Positions 25,394 to 37,670 are shown, numbered from the stretch's first letter. The stretch is 64,000 bases of DNA from Dryocosmus kuriphilus (GCA_038277395.1 CM076196.1:89345786-89409785); one strand, 5' to 3'. Translations and numbers: made by a program. The notes: generated from the letters alone by a model not told the origin.

Positions 25394-27400
25394 TCACCGC
25401 AGTTGTCTGCCATGGAGGGGGGGTGTTACCCCTACTTGGCGCGTCTCCAGGTGTCGGATAGGGGAATCCTCGCTGGAAACAGAGGGTAGGGCTGAAATAA
25501 AATAGGCCCCGCGGACCAAACATACGATTGGTGATGGTCGCAGCCCACTGGCATTGCTCCGAACCATGTTCGGTTTTTCCGCCGGCATGAGATGAGGGCT
25601 GCTGTGAGCTTGCTCTGCCTAGGTGTAAGCTGCGATCGGGCATTTGGAGTCAGCCCCTTCGGGCCTTGGTCGGAGAGTACGCGGTGGCTGCAGAGATCAG
25701 AACCTGCAGTGCTCCGGGTGAGTCCGGTCCGTCCGTGCATTCCAGGACCGGTTAAACGCAGGTTGGGCCCCAGAGTACTGGGGTAGGAATTCGATCCGAG
25801 GGTATACCCGTTCGCAACTATTTCGGCCCGCCCCTCCGCGCACGATGCGCTGGTGAACCTGTTAACATGGCTAATCAACAAGGAAAACGGAGAGGTAGGA
25901 AGGAGACCAACGTCGAAGAGGAGCTGGACTTCAGCAAAAGCTTCGACGTGGTAGAAGAAGAAGGGCAGAAGGAGTACACGTAGACTGCTTCGATGAAAAC
26001 TTGGATCGCGAAATATCAGGACGAGATGAAGAAAGAGCACAGTGGTGTACGCGAGTGTCTAAAGAAGCTGCTGAAGCTCTGTAGATCAGAGGATCTAGTT
26101 GAAGCAGTGGGTTACGTCGACAGAGCGCAAAGTACAATGCGTTTAGTGGGTTACACGTTTAGAGGCCTCAATAATTACACAGAGGTGTACACGGAAAGTA
26201 TAAACAAGCTAATCCGGGAAAAGATAGGCAAGGAGCGCAGGGAAAAGTCCCTTCTGAGCTCCACCTTTAAGAGAATGACGGCTTCCGTTTCTACGCAAGC
26301 AGAGCCACAGACGAAGCCGGTGGAATTTACGGGGACGCGCAAGCGGTAGAGGGAAACGATCCTCAGCCCGCCTAGCAGTACTGGAGTTGAGAAACTGGCT
26401 ATAAAAAAGACCAAGACCCAGGATGGGGTCGCCTGGTTAAAGGTGGTGAGGAGGAGAAGAAAAAAGAGAGGAAGGAGGTTGAGAAGAAGCCTGAGGAGAA
26501 AGCGGAGTCAAAAAGGGACAATGCGCCCGATAAGGGCAAGGAGCCCCCAAGAAGAAGAAGAGGAAAATCGCACGGGAGGCCGTGAAGATCACGCCAGCCC
26601 CAGGGATGAAGTATGCGGATGTTCTGAAGGATATCCAAAAGAAGGTGAAGCCGGAAGACCATGGCGTAAACGTCAAGGTGATGCGGCAGACGAGAGCGAG
26701 GGACGTCCTCATTGAGGTGGGCGCCAAGGCAGAGGAGCAGCAGCACTTCGGGGATGCCATCTCGAAGGCCCCTGGAGCAGGCCGGAGAGTCCGACAACTT
26801 GTCCCAAGAGCGCAAATCGTAGTCTACGACCTAGTCGAGACTACGGAGGCTGCTGACGTGGAGACAACGGTGAGGGCGGCCTTGGGAGACCAGATTGGTT
26901 TTCCACCAAGGGTCAACCTCACCAAGAGGAGCAGCAGAGGCTGCATCCTAGCTTTCGTTGAGGTGGATGCGGTCGCTGCTGCCAAACTGGAGAAGGCTGC
27001 CCGACTGAAGGTCGGGTGGGTGAACAGCCGGGTAAAGTCGCATAGCCCCGAAACCCGGCGCTACAGGTGTCACACTATGGGACACGTTGCCCGCGAATGT
27101 GCTAAAGAAGACCGCAGTAACTGCTGCAGAAGGTCCTACCAGGAGGGACAAAAGACGGTGGAATGCCAAAACTTGGCGATTCTCCGCCCACCGACAACAG
27201 CCAGGAGGAAACCCTAGGTCAGCAGGACAGATGAAGACGCTGAAGACAGCGTAGAAAACGTCACCCTCTGAAGTAATGCGAAAGCGGTTTCCGGGGGGAT
27301 AAATGCCAAGAAAAAAGGGAGGAGGTTTTAGTGGGTAGGGCCGGCTTGCCGGAAGAACCTCACACGTTGTGCACTAATGCATTTCCTCCCTCCCCACTGG
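25394..27400 (+). mobile_element. R1-like non-LTR retrotransposon, ORF2 missing, inserted in left arm
   Basis: A GC-rich 2.0-kb block interrupts the left arm. The right arm lacks it. It starts with a GC-rich 5' leader (about 25,410-25,860), then a broken ORF1, then a short 3' tail segment ending near 27,400. No endonuclease or RT follows, so ORF2 is absent, giving an internally deleted copy or one that propagates passively. About 78 bases of palindrome sequence are missing at the insertion point when compared with the other arm. Confidence 0.75.
25867..27217 (+). pseudogene. ORF1 (gag-like, zinc-knuckle) of the R1-like LINE, broken
   Basis: The likely start is ATG at 25,867. The frame meets a stop near 25,981, resumes to 26,349 (a basic, helical region), and after frame changes continues at 26,582-27,217. 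That last segment has the arrangement of R1-clade ORF1: an acidic and Ala-rich domain, a LKVGWVNSRVK block, and a zinc-knuckle tail at about residues 155-195. The first knuckle reads RRYRCHTMGHVAREC, with Arg where the first Cys is expected. The second has Ser and Gln at expected Cys and His positions. ORF1 proteins bind RNA and form the retrotransposition RNP, but this copy cannot do so intact. Confidence 0.7.
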
Positions 27401-27749
27401 TGCATGAGCTCAAAATCTTCTAGGAGCTTTGAGAAAACCAGAGTGGTAAGTTATATGCAAGTTCTATTCTGTAGACATCTGCTCAAGTAATGACAGTAAA
27501 ATTTAGATGTTAATAATTTTTTTTACCATTTTACTTATTTGCATCATCTATCATTGAAAATAAAACTAATGATTAGACATTTGAAAACAGGTTTATACTT
27601 TTAAAGATTAACCTATCTAATGGTTAACTAATGCTTAACATGCATATCACAAGCATTTGCCACGTATCCATTAGAATTTGAAATGGTGGTTGCATAATCC
27701 AACATAATGTAGTACCCTAGCCTGACATTTCGGGAAATCCTGAACAAGG

Positions 27750-27925
27750 TGGAAAGCGCATATGTTGAATCGATGTTAAACAAATGTTGAACCGACGTCA
27801 AACCAAAGTTGAATAAACGTTAAGCCAACATTAATTCCACATTGGTTCAAAAATGGTTCAACGTTGATTCAACGTTAGTTCAAGATTGCACAGAGTTGAT
27901 TCAACATTGCACAAAAATTGATTAC
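27750..27925. repeat. Short-unit minisatellite GTTGAATCAACGTT-type (left copy)
   Basis: Units of about 10-16 bases around GTTCAACGTTGATTCAAC recur many times, and each unit is itself nearly palindromic. The same array appears inverted at about 30,045-30,290 in the right arm. Confidence 0.75.
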
Positions 27926-28394
27926 ATATCTGATTTGTCAAGCCTAAATACTTTACATATACTTTATCCACACGTTTCTTGATTAGTTTTTTCCACAAGA
28001 CATACGTCTGGATGCTTCATTTTGAAAAGTTCCTGTTCATAGAATTCGCCAGCGATACGCCGTATACATAGAAAGATGTCGATTGCGCAGGCACAAAGAT
28101 ATTATCACATGAAACATAACTTCTAATCTTGAAACAAAAACCGGGTCGCCATATTTTATTATGTAGATGACGCCAGTATAGCTGTAAGGGTTCTGCAACT
28201 CATTCGGTAAGAAGAGAGAGTTTTCATACCATTTTTCCTCTTCCAACGTTCCCTGAAATTTCAAAATTACAATTTGTGCAATCAAATCATATTGTTCTCC
28301 CTGTTCCAACTCTAAAAATATTCCCTAAGATTTAAAAATCACAATTTTTGCAATCAAATCACACCATTTTCCCTGCTCCAACTCTAAAAACGTT

Positions 28395-28562
28395 CCCCAG
28401 AAATTTATTTTCCCTCTCTACAGCTAATGAAACTTAGGACATATTTTCCCCCTCTCCGGACGATAAAACTGAGGACAGTATTTTCTCCTTTTCCAGCTGA
28501 TAAAACTGAGGACAATATTTTCCCCCATTCCAGCTGATAAAACTGAGGACAATATTAAATTA
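28395..28562. repeat. Tandem repeat, about 35-38-bp unit, near palindrome centre (left)
   Basis: Four units of the form CAGCTGATAAAACTGAGGA plus a pyrimidine-rich spacer. Five inverted units lie at 29,265-29,445. These mark the inner end of the arms. Between them is a spacer of about 700 bases. Confidence 0.8.
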
Positions 28563-28870
28563 TAATTTTGAAATTTCAAGGAATATTTCAGAGGTGGAGG
28601 AGAGAAAAATGGTATTAAAACTCTCTCGTTTTACAGACTGAGTTGCAGATTTCTTACAGCTATACTAGCACCACCTGCATAATAAAATATGAGGACATGG
28701 TCTTTTGTTTCAAGATTAGATGTTACGTCTGTATCCTCATCTCCCTCCCTCTTCTTTCTCCTTCTCATATCCTTCCTCCTTATTATAAACCTCCTTCTCA
28801 TCCTCCTCCTCCTCCTCTTCCTCCTCCTCCTCAGGATATAAACTCAACACTGGTGAGCGAATAGCCTTTC

Positions 28871-28966
28871 ATGTTGTGGCAGTGTCCAAATTGCTCAAAA
28901 GTTTATTCAAGGCTCGATAATTTAAAAAGACATGCAAAATACTCTTGCACAGCAAAGAATCGTGTT
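28871..28966 (+). CDS. C2HC zinc-finger reading frame, Lola-type spacing
   Basis: From ATG at 28,871 the frame encodes one zinc finger: C-x2-C (CPNC), 12 residues including VYSRLDNLKR, then H-x4-C. This C-x2-C-x12-H-x4-C spacing with Arg-x-Asp/Asn-x-Leu-x-Arg helices is characteristic of fingers in alternative 3' exons of insect BTB zinc-finger genes such as lola. The frame then runs into the ATG microsatellite. A GTGGCAG just after the ATG could instead act as a splice acceptor, with the finger as an exon. The adjoining frame beginning at 28,945 gives Asp-rich, then Lys-rich sequence. Whether this is the element's own gene or a captured host exon is open. One finger is too little for a function. 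Confidence 0.5.

Positions 28967-29008
<42 letters not shown>
28966..29008. repeat. (ATG)n microsatellite
   Basis: About 14 ATG/GAT trinucleotides in the central spacer. It gives the poly-Asp tract in one plus-strand frame and poly-Met in another. Confidence 0.95.
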
Positions 29009-29009
<1 letters not shown>

Positions 29010-29264
29010 GAGAGGCTTCCGAAAAATTGCAAAGGTGTCTGAAGCTATAAGAACAATTCAAAACAGCAATACACAGAATAGAAATACTAATGAGGCAATT
29101 CATCGAAAGCAGAAAAATTTGAAACCTAATGAGGATCGAGATATTCAAGAAGAAATCGAACTACATTCTTCTCCATTAAAGAAACTTGTGGGCATTACTC
29201 AGAAGGTTAAACCTGAATTGAAGTCACAAGTGAAGAAGCGAAAATTACAATCAGAACATGACCT

Positions 29265-32200
29265 CAGTTTTATCAGCTGGAAAGGGGGAAAATATTGTCC
29301 TCAGTTTTATCAGCTGGAGAAGGGAAAATATTGTCCTCAGCTTTATCAGCTGGAGAGGGGAAAATATTGACCTCAGTTTTATCAGCTGGAGAGGGCGAAA
29401 ATATTGTCCTCAGTTTTATTAGCTGTAAAAGGGGAAAATAAATTTCTGGGAAACGTTTTTAGGGTTGGAACAGGGAAAATGGTGTGATTTGATTGCATAA
29501 ATTGTGATTTTTAAATTTTAGGGAATATTTTTAGAGTTGGAACAGGGAGAATAATATGATTTGATTGCAAAAATTGTAATTTTGAAATTTCAGGGAACGT
29601 TGGAAGAGAAAAAATGGTATAAAAACTCTCCTGTTTTACCGACTGAGTTTGCAGAACCCTTACAGCAATACTGGCGCCATCTAAGTAATAAAATATGACG
29701 ACCTGGCTTTTGTTTCAAGATTAGAGGTTATGTTTCATGTGACAATATCTTTGCGCCTGCGCAATCGACATCTTTCTATGTATACGGCGTTATGTAATAA
29801 ACTCTAGAGGTAAATTATTATAAACGTAAATTAAAGGGCACACCTCCCAATTGAACAAGAGAGATATTCACTGTGACTCAAGTCATACCCAACAATACAG
29901 CGGCGTACAAGCACAAGGACCATCAACAGCAAACTTTCGTTGGCGGATTCTATGAACAGGAACTTTTCAAAGTGAAACATCAAGACGTATACCTTGTGGA
30001 AAAAAATAATCAAGAAGCATGTCAATAAAGTATATGTAAAATGGTTAGGCTTGACAAATCAGATATGTAATCAATTTTTGTGCAATGTTGAATCAACTCT
30101 GTGTAATCTTGAACCAACGTTGAATCAACGTTGAGCCATCGTTGAACCGACGTTAAACCAACGTTGAACCATCCTTGAACCAATGTTGAATTAAAATTGG
30201 CTAAACTTTTATTCAGCTTTCGTTTGACGTCGGTTCAACACTTGTTTAACATCGATTCAACGTATGCACTTTCCGCCTTGTTCAAAATTTCCCGACATGT
30301 CAGACTAGGGTACTGCATTATGTTTGAATATACAACCACCATTTTAAATTCTAATGGATGTGTGGCAAATGCTTGTGATATACATATTAAGCATTAGCTA
30401 ATCATTAGTTAGGTTAATATTTAAGATTATAAACATTTTTTCAAATGTCCAATCATTAGTTTTATTTTCAATGATTGATGATGCAAATAAGTAAAAAAGT
30501 AAAAAAAATTAATAACATCTAAATTTTACTGTCATTATTTGAGCAGATGTCTACAGAATAAAACTTGTATATAACTTACCACTCTGGTTTTCTCGAAGCT
30601 TCTAGAAGATTTTGTGCTCATGCAAAATGAATGGGGACAATTGGAGTCACAAAATGAAGATGAAAAGGAAGAATTCACTAACCATGACAATCAATAATGA
30701 TGCTGATGATGATGGTAACAATAATGAAGGTGTTGATGATGATGAAGATGCTGCTGAAAATGACTTTTTCTCTGAATTTATAGGAGCAAAAATTTTCACA
30801 TTGCTGGGGAGATCCTAATAAATTGGTAGATCATTTGCGCTCACTTTTACAATCCCAAAAAACAGAAATAAGTCGCTTAAAATAATTGCAAGCATTAATG
30901 AACTAAGAGGGGCTGACATTATTGAATGATAATATTCTTATTGATTGGTGTAAAAACTTTAACAACTGCTGGTTGAATATTTGTAATTGTTGAATTAACA
31001 TTTGAATTATTGGATTGAACATTTCCTGCACTTCTAACATTAAAAATCGCATATAAAATGTTATATGCAGTTCTTTACATTTACTAAATTGCAATAAATT
31101 AAATAAATCTAATTTTCGAAATGTATGTGTATTTCTTCTTCACTCCGCTCAGCTGAATTAATTTTAGTTAGTACAAGAGAGTATCAGCTCATCTTTTAAA
31201 GCTTTTAAATATGATTTAGAGTGTGCAATAATTGAATCCAACATTTTTCAGTATCTACTTATTTCAACTACAAAATAATCCTCCTCAAAGCCACCACCTC
31301 CTCTTCCTCATATATTTTAATAGTTGACTGAGGTTAATTTCAGTTTTAATATCACTGAAAAGAATTCTTTGTACTTGTATGCAAGAAATCAATCATTTTG
31401 TCTAATTAGTATAGGAATCAATAGTACAAATCTATTCATTATTCATCTAGTTTTCCTTTTTATCTTTTGAACTAGATTTATTTCAACCAGACTTCAATGT
31501 TGACCTAAGAAAAATATTTTTTTCATTGTCAAGGATTGATTTTAATATCTTCAATGCTTCACTAATCATGTTATTATTCCAAGGTTTCAGTTAAATGAAC
31601 TGGATTTTTAACATATTACTCTGTTGTGTTAAAGATTGTTTCGAAGTTGCTTACAGTGGATTATGAAATTTATGTAGCTGATTTATTTGTTAGATTGACT
31701 GCGGTTACCTGAAACAGAAATAATGCATTGAAATAATTTCAATTGTAATGGAATAAGAGAGGCTAGCGTTATTAAATAAGATTTCTGTTAGATGATTCTT
31801 TAACAGCTTAAAAGCTAGTTTATTATTTCCAATAGTAGAATTAACACATGTAATATATTTGATTGTAAATTTTATCTCGATAGTTTATAAAAACTGATAA
31901 AATAGACCCAGCATGGTACTAAGTGTGCAATGTCTTTCTATTAATCAATAATATATAGTTTATTCAATAAGTTACATTCAGTGTGATTTTTAAACATTAT
32001 AAGTACGTTTTTATGATATATAATGCATCTTAATTTTTTTTTTTACCTGACTCATTTTGGTTATTATAAAAGAAAAAATGTAAGAGACTTTTTAGAGTTT
32101 TCTATAACTGATGGTCTAAGGCTTGTAATCACTGAATGCAAATGTTGAGTATTTTATTTAACTAAAACCTCCTCTTCCTCTTCAGTAAATATAAAGAAGT

Positions 32201-35200
32201 TTTGAGAAATTTCATTCATCCAGATTGGGTAACAGAGTTATTTATAGTAAAATAAAAAATATGAAATATTGAATCAATTACTTAGAAGCACTTTCAAAAG
32301 TCAAACATTTCGATATTTATCTGTCGGAAAAGAAGTAATAAAAGCTGGGAAATAAACCGTTTGTAAATAGGTTAGGATTTGATGCTTCTCATAATAGTTG
32401 GATAAATAATTCAGATTAATAAAATAGGTTCACCCTTCCATTATTACTGACAAACGCATTACTTAAAACACTTTAATTCTATGCTAGAGCATTTTAGGAG
32501 ATATGTTGTAATATTTTTCAAAGAATTTCGTAAAACAGAAGACTTATATTCGCAGGTCCTTAAATTTATCAACAAATTTACTGTTTATACATTCCATAAG
32601 TATGCGTAACTCGTTTCCAGTTATCTTTTTGCTTTTTTATTAACTAATTTCTTAGCGAATTCCTCTTTGATATTTGTTGACAGGAAGCTGACGTCATATT
32701 TTGTGTGACACAAAGAGTAGGTTAAACAGATGCACTTATTTTAATGTCTAAAATCACATTGTGGGAGATCTCGCAAATACACAGAAATGACTTTAAATTA
32801 TTTTTTTGTGCATATTCTGAGATATAATTGCTTTTCTAATTATTTTCTATGTAGCATGGACATCCTTTTCCCAAGAATCACATTATTAACCTTGCAAAAT
32901 TTCTATCAAATTGAGAATTTATTGCTTACGTATAGTATTAATGATCTCTCAAATGACGCTGTAACATTTTGGGGGATATGATGTAATATTTGGAGAGAGT
33001 TTGGAAAAACGTACGTCTTACTTTGATTATTGAACTTACGATTTTACAACAATTAAGTAAAATATTTTCTCGGCGACATAACTGCAACCTAAGAAGAACA
33101 GAGAGACTTCTTTTTATATTTTCTTATGCTAAATGTTCAAATCATAATAGATAAATTGCTATTTCTAAAAATAAGGGGGGGGGGGGGGAGAGAGAGGCAT
33201 TTAAAGAAGAGCGAGTGTGAAACCTGTTAATAAAATGTATGTCATCTTTTATCTCAAGCTTCGAGAATGCTGATACTATGTTACGTATTTAACATTAAGA
33301 GATAAACGCACTGATTTAAAGTGGTGCTACTAATCATAGAACCTTCAATAAAATGCATTCTGATATTGCAGTGTTTTATATGACTTGGGATTATTATTAT
33401 TACTATTTTGGGTGGCTACCTATAAAGTTTTCTAGAAGCGTGTCGAAACAATGTATTTGCATGTATCCTCAACTAATGTACGTACCATCTTTGTTTATTA
33501 ATATATCTCCTTCTTTATCTTAAAGTTATAGAAGGCTCTATGTACATCATAAATTCCCCAAGTTGTCACAGAAGTCCAATGTCAGCAACCCACCGTACTT
33601 AGTTACTAATTGAATGACATTTTAGCATATTTATCACAGACACGAACCATCATCATCGTCTCTGATTGTAAATGACTCTTTTTACAGACATTTAGCGCGG
33701 ATATGAACCACCATCGCCTGCTGGTTACGAATTAATTTTACAGACCTTCAGCACTGACACGAACCGTCATCGACTTTCGATTACTGAATAATTTTGCAGA
33801 CATTTAGCCTGGAACAGATCCCTTCCGCCTAAATGTGGTTTACAAACATTTAGCTTGGAACAAATCCTTGCCCCTGAAACCTATGTCTCAGCAACCCGCC
33901 GTAATTGATTACTGTCTGAATTTCACTTTAGCATGGACACAAGCCATCATGTCTTGTCGATTATTGACTAATTTTACAGAAATTTAGTCTATAACAGAAC
34001 CCTTCTGCCAAACTGTGGTTTTAAAATCATTTAGCTTGAAACAGAAACCTGCACATGAATCCTGTAGCTCGGCAACCCGCCTTGCTTGGTTGAATTCAGA
34101 CATTTACCAACATCGATTCATTCCTAAATTACTGATTATTGCCTGCAGCTCGGCAATCCTCCTTACTTTTGAAAATTCTTTTAGTGTATCACTTAGTTCA
34201 GTTTGAGGAACTGTTTTTTAATGATTACAATTTTGTCCGTTTGTACGTATCTTTTTACAGTTTTCGACATATTCGCAAATTTTGGAATTTTTTTTTGGTG
34301 TATCATTTAGATCTGTCCGAAAAACATCCCTTTTTCTAAATACATTTTTGTCATATGTTTTACCGTTTTCGAGTATTGCAAGGTTTTAATTAAATGAATT
34401 GGATTTTTAGCATATTACTCTGTTGTGTTAAAGATTATTTCAAAGTTTCTTACAGTGGATTATAAAATTTATGTAACTGATATATCTGGTAGATTGATTG
34501 CGGTTACTTCAAACAGAAATAATGTCTTCAAATAATTTCAGCTGTTAATGAAATGAGAGAGGCTAGCGTTATTAAATAATATTTTTATTAGCTGATTTTT
34601 AACAGCTTAAAAGCTCGTTTATTAGTTCCAACAGTAGATTTAACACATTTAAAACATGATTGTAAAAATCTCGTTAATTTATAAAAATTGATAAAATAGG
34701 CCCAGAATGGCACTAAGTATGCAATGTATTTCATTCAGGAACTGTTAGTCATACGGAATTTTACAAGAGGGAAAAGTGATTGCATTTCTTGAGTAAAGTC
34801 CAGTATTTTTTTTGTTTTTCAATATCTGATTATTTTGAGATTTTGAATTATTACATCATCTTGCGTACCGTGATGAAACTTGTCGAGCTTCTATTGCGTA
34901 ATCTAACCTTATTGTGCAATATCGAGACTCCCCCTTTGTTCCTTCGTCCCTTCTCACACCCATAATTCCATCAAAATAATGAGGTCAGTGTTAGAGAGAG
35001 AAGGGGGAAAACATGTTCAAACCTGCATGATGACGTCATCGCCCATTGAATTTATGATCTTATATTTTAGTATACAAGCCGATGGAGAGTGAGAGAGATA
35101 GATAGAAAGAGAGAGAGAGAGAGGGAGGGAGAATTTTCGAGAAGTAAATTCCAATACATATCCTCAATAGTAATAAGGAATGCGGCGTTCACGCAAAACT

Positions 35201-35461
35201 TGTAGTGGTGCTATATATGGTAAATACCTGCTCCAATATTCCTACTTTACCGATACAGGGTAATACCGACTGTCAATAACGGACATTGGCGCCATCTATC
35301 GGCGATAACATGAAGTTTGTTGTGGTGGAACCCTACCTTACCGACCGAGGGTATCACCGAATGTCGATAACTTATCACGGATACGTACCACTGAAGAAGT
35401 AGTGGCACCATCTGTCAGCGACAGCGCGAAGCTTGTCGTGGTGGCGTCGGAGAAACATAGC
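29265..35461 (-). repeat. Right arm of the giant palindrome
   Basis: The inverted copy of the left arm, from the tandem repeats at 29,265-29,445 out to the right TTAA. It is uninterrupted, so it shows the pre-LINE state of the arm. At 30,624-30,790 it holds sequence with an Asp/Glu-rich frame (NDADDDGNNNEGVDDDEDAAEN), possibly a remnant of coding sequence that is cut off in the left arm. Confidence 0.8.
30045..30290. repeat. Short-unit minisatellite GTTGAATCAACGTT-type (right copy)
   Basis: The inverted counterpart of the array at 27,750-27,925, with variant units ATCAACGTTGAACCA and TTCAACACTTGTTTAAC. Confidence 0.75.
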
Positions 35462-35465
35462 TTAA

Positions 35466-37670
35466 CTACTCTGAGGTAATCATTTGTCAAGTAATTTGGA
35501 CATGCCGTGGCTTGGTCTCGAAAAGGACCGATCTTCAGAACTGCCTGCGAAAAGCGTGTGCTCCGAATGGGGTGCACAGTTTCTGGTACAAGTATCTGGT
35601 GGCTCTGCGCCTCGCCTTTGCGGGGCTCTCCAGCCTACCTTAGAGAATCCGGAATTTATGCCCTCCTTCATGATACAGGGAGTTACGCATATGATATGTA
35701 AGATACCGAATCCTAATAGTTAAACTATCGACCAATCGCGTGCATCTACAAACACTGTGCAGAGAACAAAATCCTCACAGAAAAAACAAAAAGGTTGCTG
35801 ACAAGGCTCCCGTGGTTGCAAGGTCACAATTGATATTGCGGTCGTGCTGCATGCGAAGCACCATTAACGTAATTCGTACGTGGCCTATATTGACTATAAA
35901 CAAGCTTTTCTCTCGGTGCCCGGCGACTATTTGCTTGAGCTCCTCAGGATATATAAGATCTATGCGCGCATAATTTAACTTTTGGATCACGCCATGAGCA
36001 CATGGTGCAAGAGGATCAGGTGGCTCAGGGGTAACGAGAGACACTCAGTCCTTGTCAATTGAACGAGGCATATTCGAAGGTGCCTGTTTCAGTTAATTAT
36101 GGTTCTGTTTAGCCCTGAATCCTTTGAGTAGGACACCCATCAACATACGTACGGGTTCAACATTATAGCGTGAGTGGCTGAATCTCAGCTCACTCACCTC
36201 CTTTACAGGGATAACCTAAAGGTTTATGCTGGCTCAGAATCCAAACTGCAAAGTTCTTGCAACACTTTACTGCAGTTTTACAATGAAATAGGTATGTTGC
36301 AGGCAAGGGGACCACTCCAGTCTGCAATAAGAGGCACTTAAGGCTTCCTTTTCGAGCTGACTGAATTCGATCATATCTACCGGTCTTACTTTAGTGCTAA
36401 GGACATCACCAAGGCAATTAACGCCTTTGCTATTCCTCTCCTAACATACTCCTTTGGGTTAATAATGTAGTCTAAAACGGACCTCAAGGCTCGGAACAGA
36501 ATCATCGGCGTGAAAATGTCTGAACATTGGAGGGGTTTTGGATCTTCAACGACTTTGTGACTCACAGGTTACACAGCTGCGCGAATATTTCCTAAGCAGG
36601 ACGAATATTCCGCTCTACGACTACACCTGTAGAGTAGACCTATACACTCCTCTTAAGCTTGCAGTTGCCGATTATCAAAGTATCGGACACCTAACTGTTG
36701 AACATTTTAATGCTCAATGGCGAGGCAAGCAGTTACAGGGAAAGCACCCTCGAAAGCTAGATCTTCCGTGCGTGGATACCGATGCTTCAAACCTTTGGCT
36801 AAAGCGGGAAAAACTTGTTATAGAAACGGAGGGATTCGTTATTGCTATTCAAGATGGAGTAATGAAGAAGAGGAACTACCATAAGCATGTGTTCAATATT
36901 GAGGTGGTTATTGATAAGTGCGGCCTCTGGAAATTCAAATGAGACAATCCAGCACATCATTAATGGCTCTACGATGCTTGCTTCGAAGAATATACCCGTA
37001 GACACAATGATGCTGCTGGCATTATCCATCAACAGATGGCCCTAAATCTTTGTTTGCTAGAGGAGTGTTAACTTTTGTTGCAAGTACTCCCCGGTAAGAG
37101 TGCTAGAGAATGAACATCATCTCCTCTGCTTTGACAGGAATATCCTGAGCGACCACCTAGTCAGGCATAATCGACCGGACGTCCTTTGGTGGAACAAACG
37201 TGATGACCATGTTAAGAGTTATTGACATCAGTGTTCCCTTGAACAACAACATTTAGCTTCGATATACTGAGAAGATCCAGAAATATGAGGAGTTGAGGCA
37301 GTAGATAATGGCCGTGTGGAGGGTGAAGAAGGTCACCCTTCACCCAGTCGTAATCTCCTCCACAGGGAATATTCACGTGAGATTCATCCAGCACTTCGAA
37401 GAGCTGGGAGCTGGGAAATGCTTACATCTTATATAGAAGGAGATACTGCTTAACAACTGTCACATCGTTCAGGCATCTCTTTACACTTGAGCAAAAGCTG
37501 CGATGCTTCACAGTCCAGAGCAGAATTATATTATTTATTTGACGAATGCGCAAGCAGAATAATTTTGAAACGGCATTCGACACCAAAGAATCTACTAATC
37601 ACTTGCCGCGTTTGCGACCGTGTTTAGTAGCGAAGTACCGGGTCATGAGTACCTGTGGAAGGAGGTGGGC
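35466..37670 (+). pseudogene. 3' part of the split non-LTR retrotransposon (RT and C-terminus)
   Basis: This continues the fragment that stops at 20,384. In shifting frames it shows RT motifs: MPSFMIQGVTHMI; the motif A region YVAYIDYKQAFLSVPGDYLL (usual AFDSVP changed); and motif C as LLYRDNLKVYAG near 36,192-36,230, where the catalytic YMDD-type box has become YRDN. Further on come AKDITKAINAFAIPLLTYSF, an open frame at 36,538-36,942 (LREYFLSRTNIPLYDY), and a C-terminal block near 37,310-37,400 (VKKVTLHPVVISSTGNIHV). That block resembles the PVVIS-type end of elements with a restriction-like endonuclease at the C-terminus (R2/NeSL group, inferred). It has many stops and is inactive. Confidence 0.75.

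Larger units (their letters stand above)
20385..28562 (+). repeat. Left arm of the giant palindrome
   Basis: Runs inward from the left TTAA to about 28,562, interrupted by the R1-like LINE. It contains short microsatellites, tandem arrays and no convincing coding frame. The short open frames near 22.1 and 21.1 kb recur inverted in the other arm and translate repeats. A stretch of about 78 bases present in the right arm (30,624-30,701) is missing here, exactly where the LINE sits. Confidence 0.8.
28563..29264 (+). other. Central spacer of the giant palindrome
   Basis: The only part without an inverted partner. Its first section (28,563-28,740) is a direct, diverged copy of right-arm sequence at about 29,575-29,750, so the centre has been rearranged. 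It then contains (CTC)n pyrimidine-rich repeats (28,738-28,835), a zinc-finger reading frame, an (ATG)n microsatellite (about 28,966-29,008) and a Lys/Asn/Gln-rich open frame to 29,370. Confidence 0.7.
20385..35461. mobile_element. Giant palindromic element, 15.1 kb, TTAA target duplication
   Basis: Almost the whole segment is one inverted repeat. The left end GCTATTTTCCTCCGACGCC pairs with the right end GGCGTCGGAGAAACATAGC, and matching inverted landmarks continue inward: the 20,640/35,180 blocks, the 22.1-22.6 kb tandem array against 33.6-34.2 kb, 25.24-25.39 against 30.7-30.87 kb, and 27.4-28.56 against 29.27-30.6 kb. TTAA flanks it at 20,381-20,384 and 35,462-35,465, and it sits inside a retrotransposon frame. 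No transposase is visible. The left arm carries an R1-like LINE. Arms differ by several percent and by small indels. TTAA duplication is known for piggyBac and Kolobok elements, but neither protein is seen here. Confidence 0.85.

Noticed and set aside
25432..26040. 202-residue minus-strand open frame
   Set aside because: It lies antisense to the GC-rich leader and ORF1 of the R1-like LINE. Such shadow frames are expected in GC-rich sequence.
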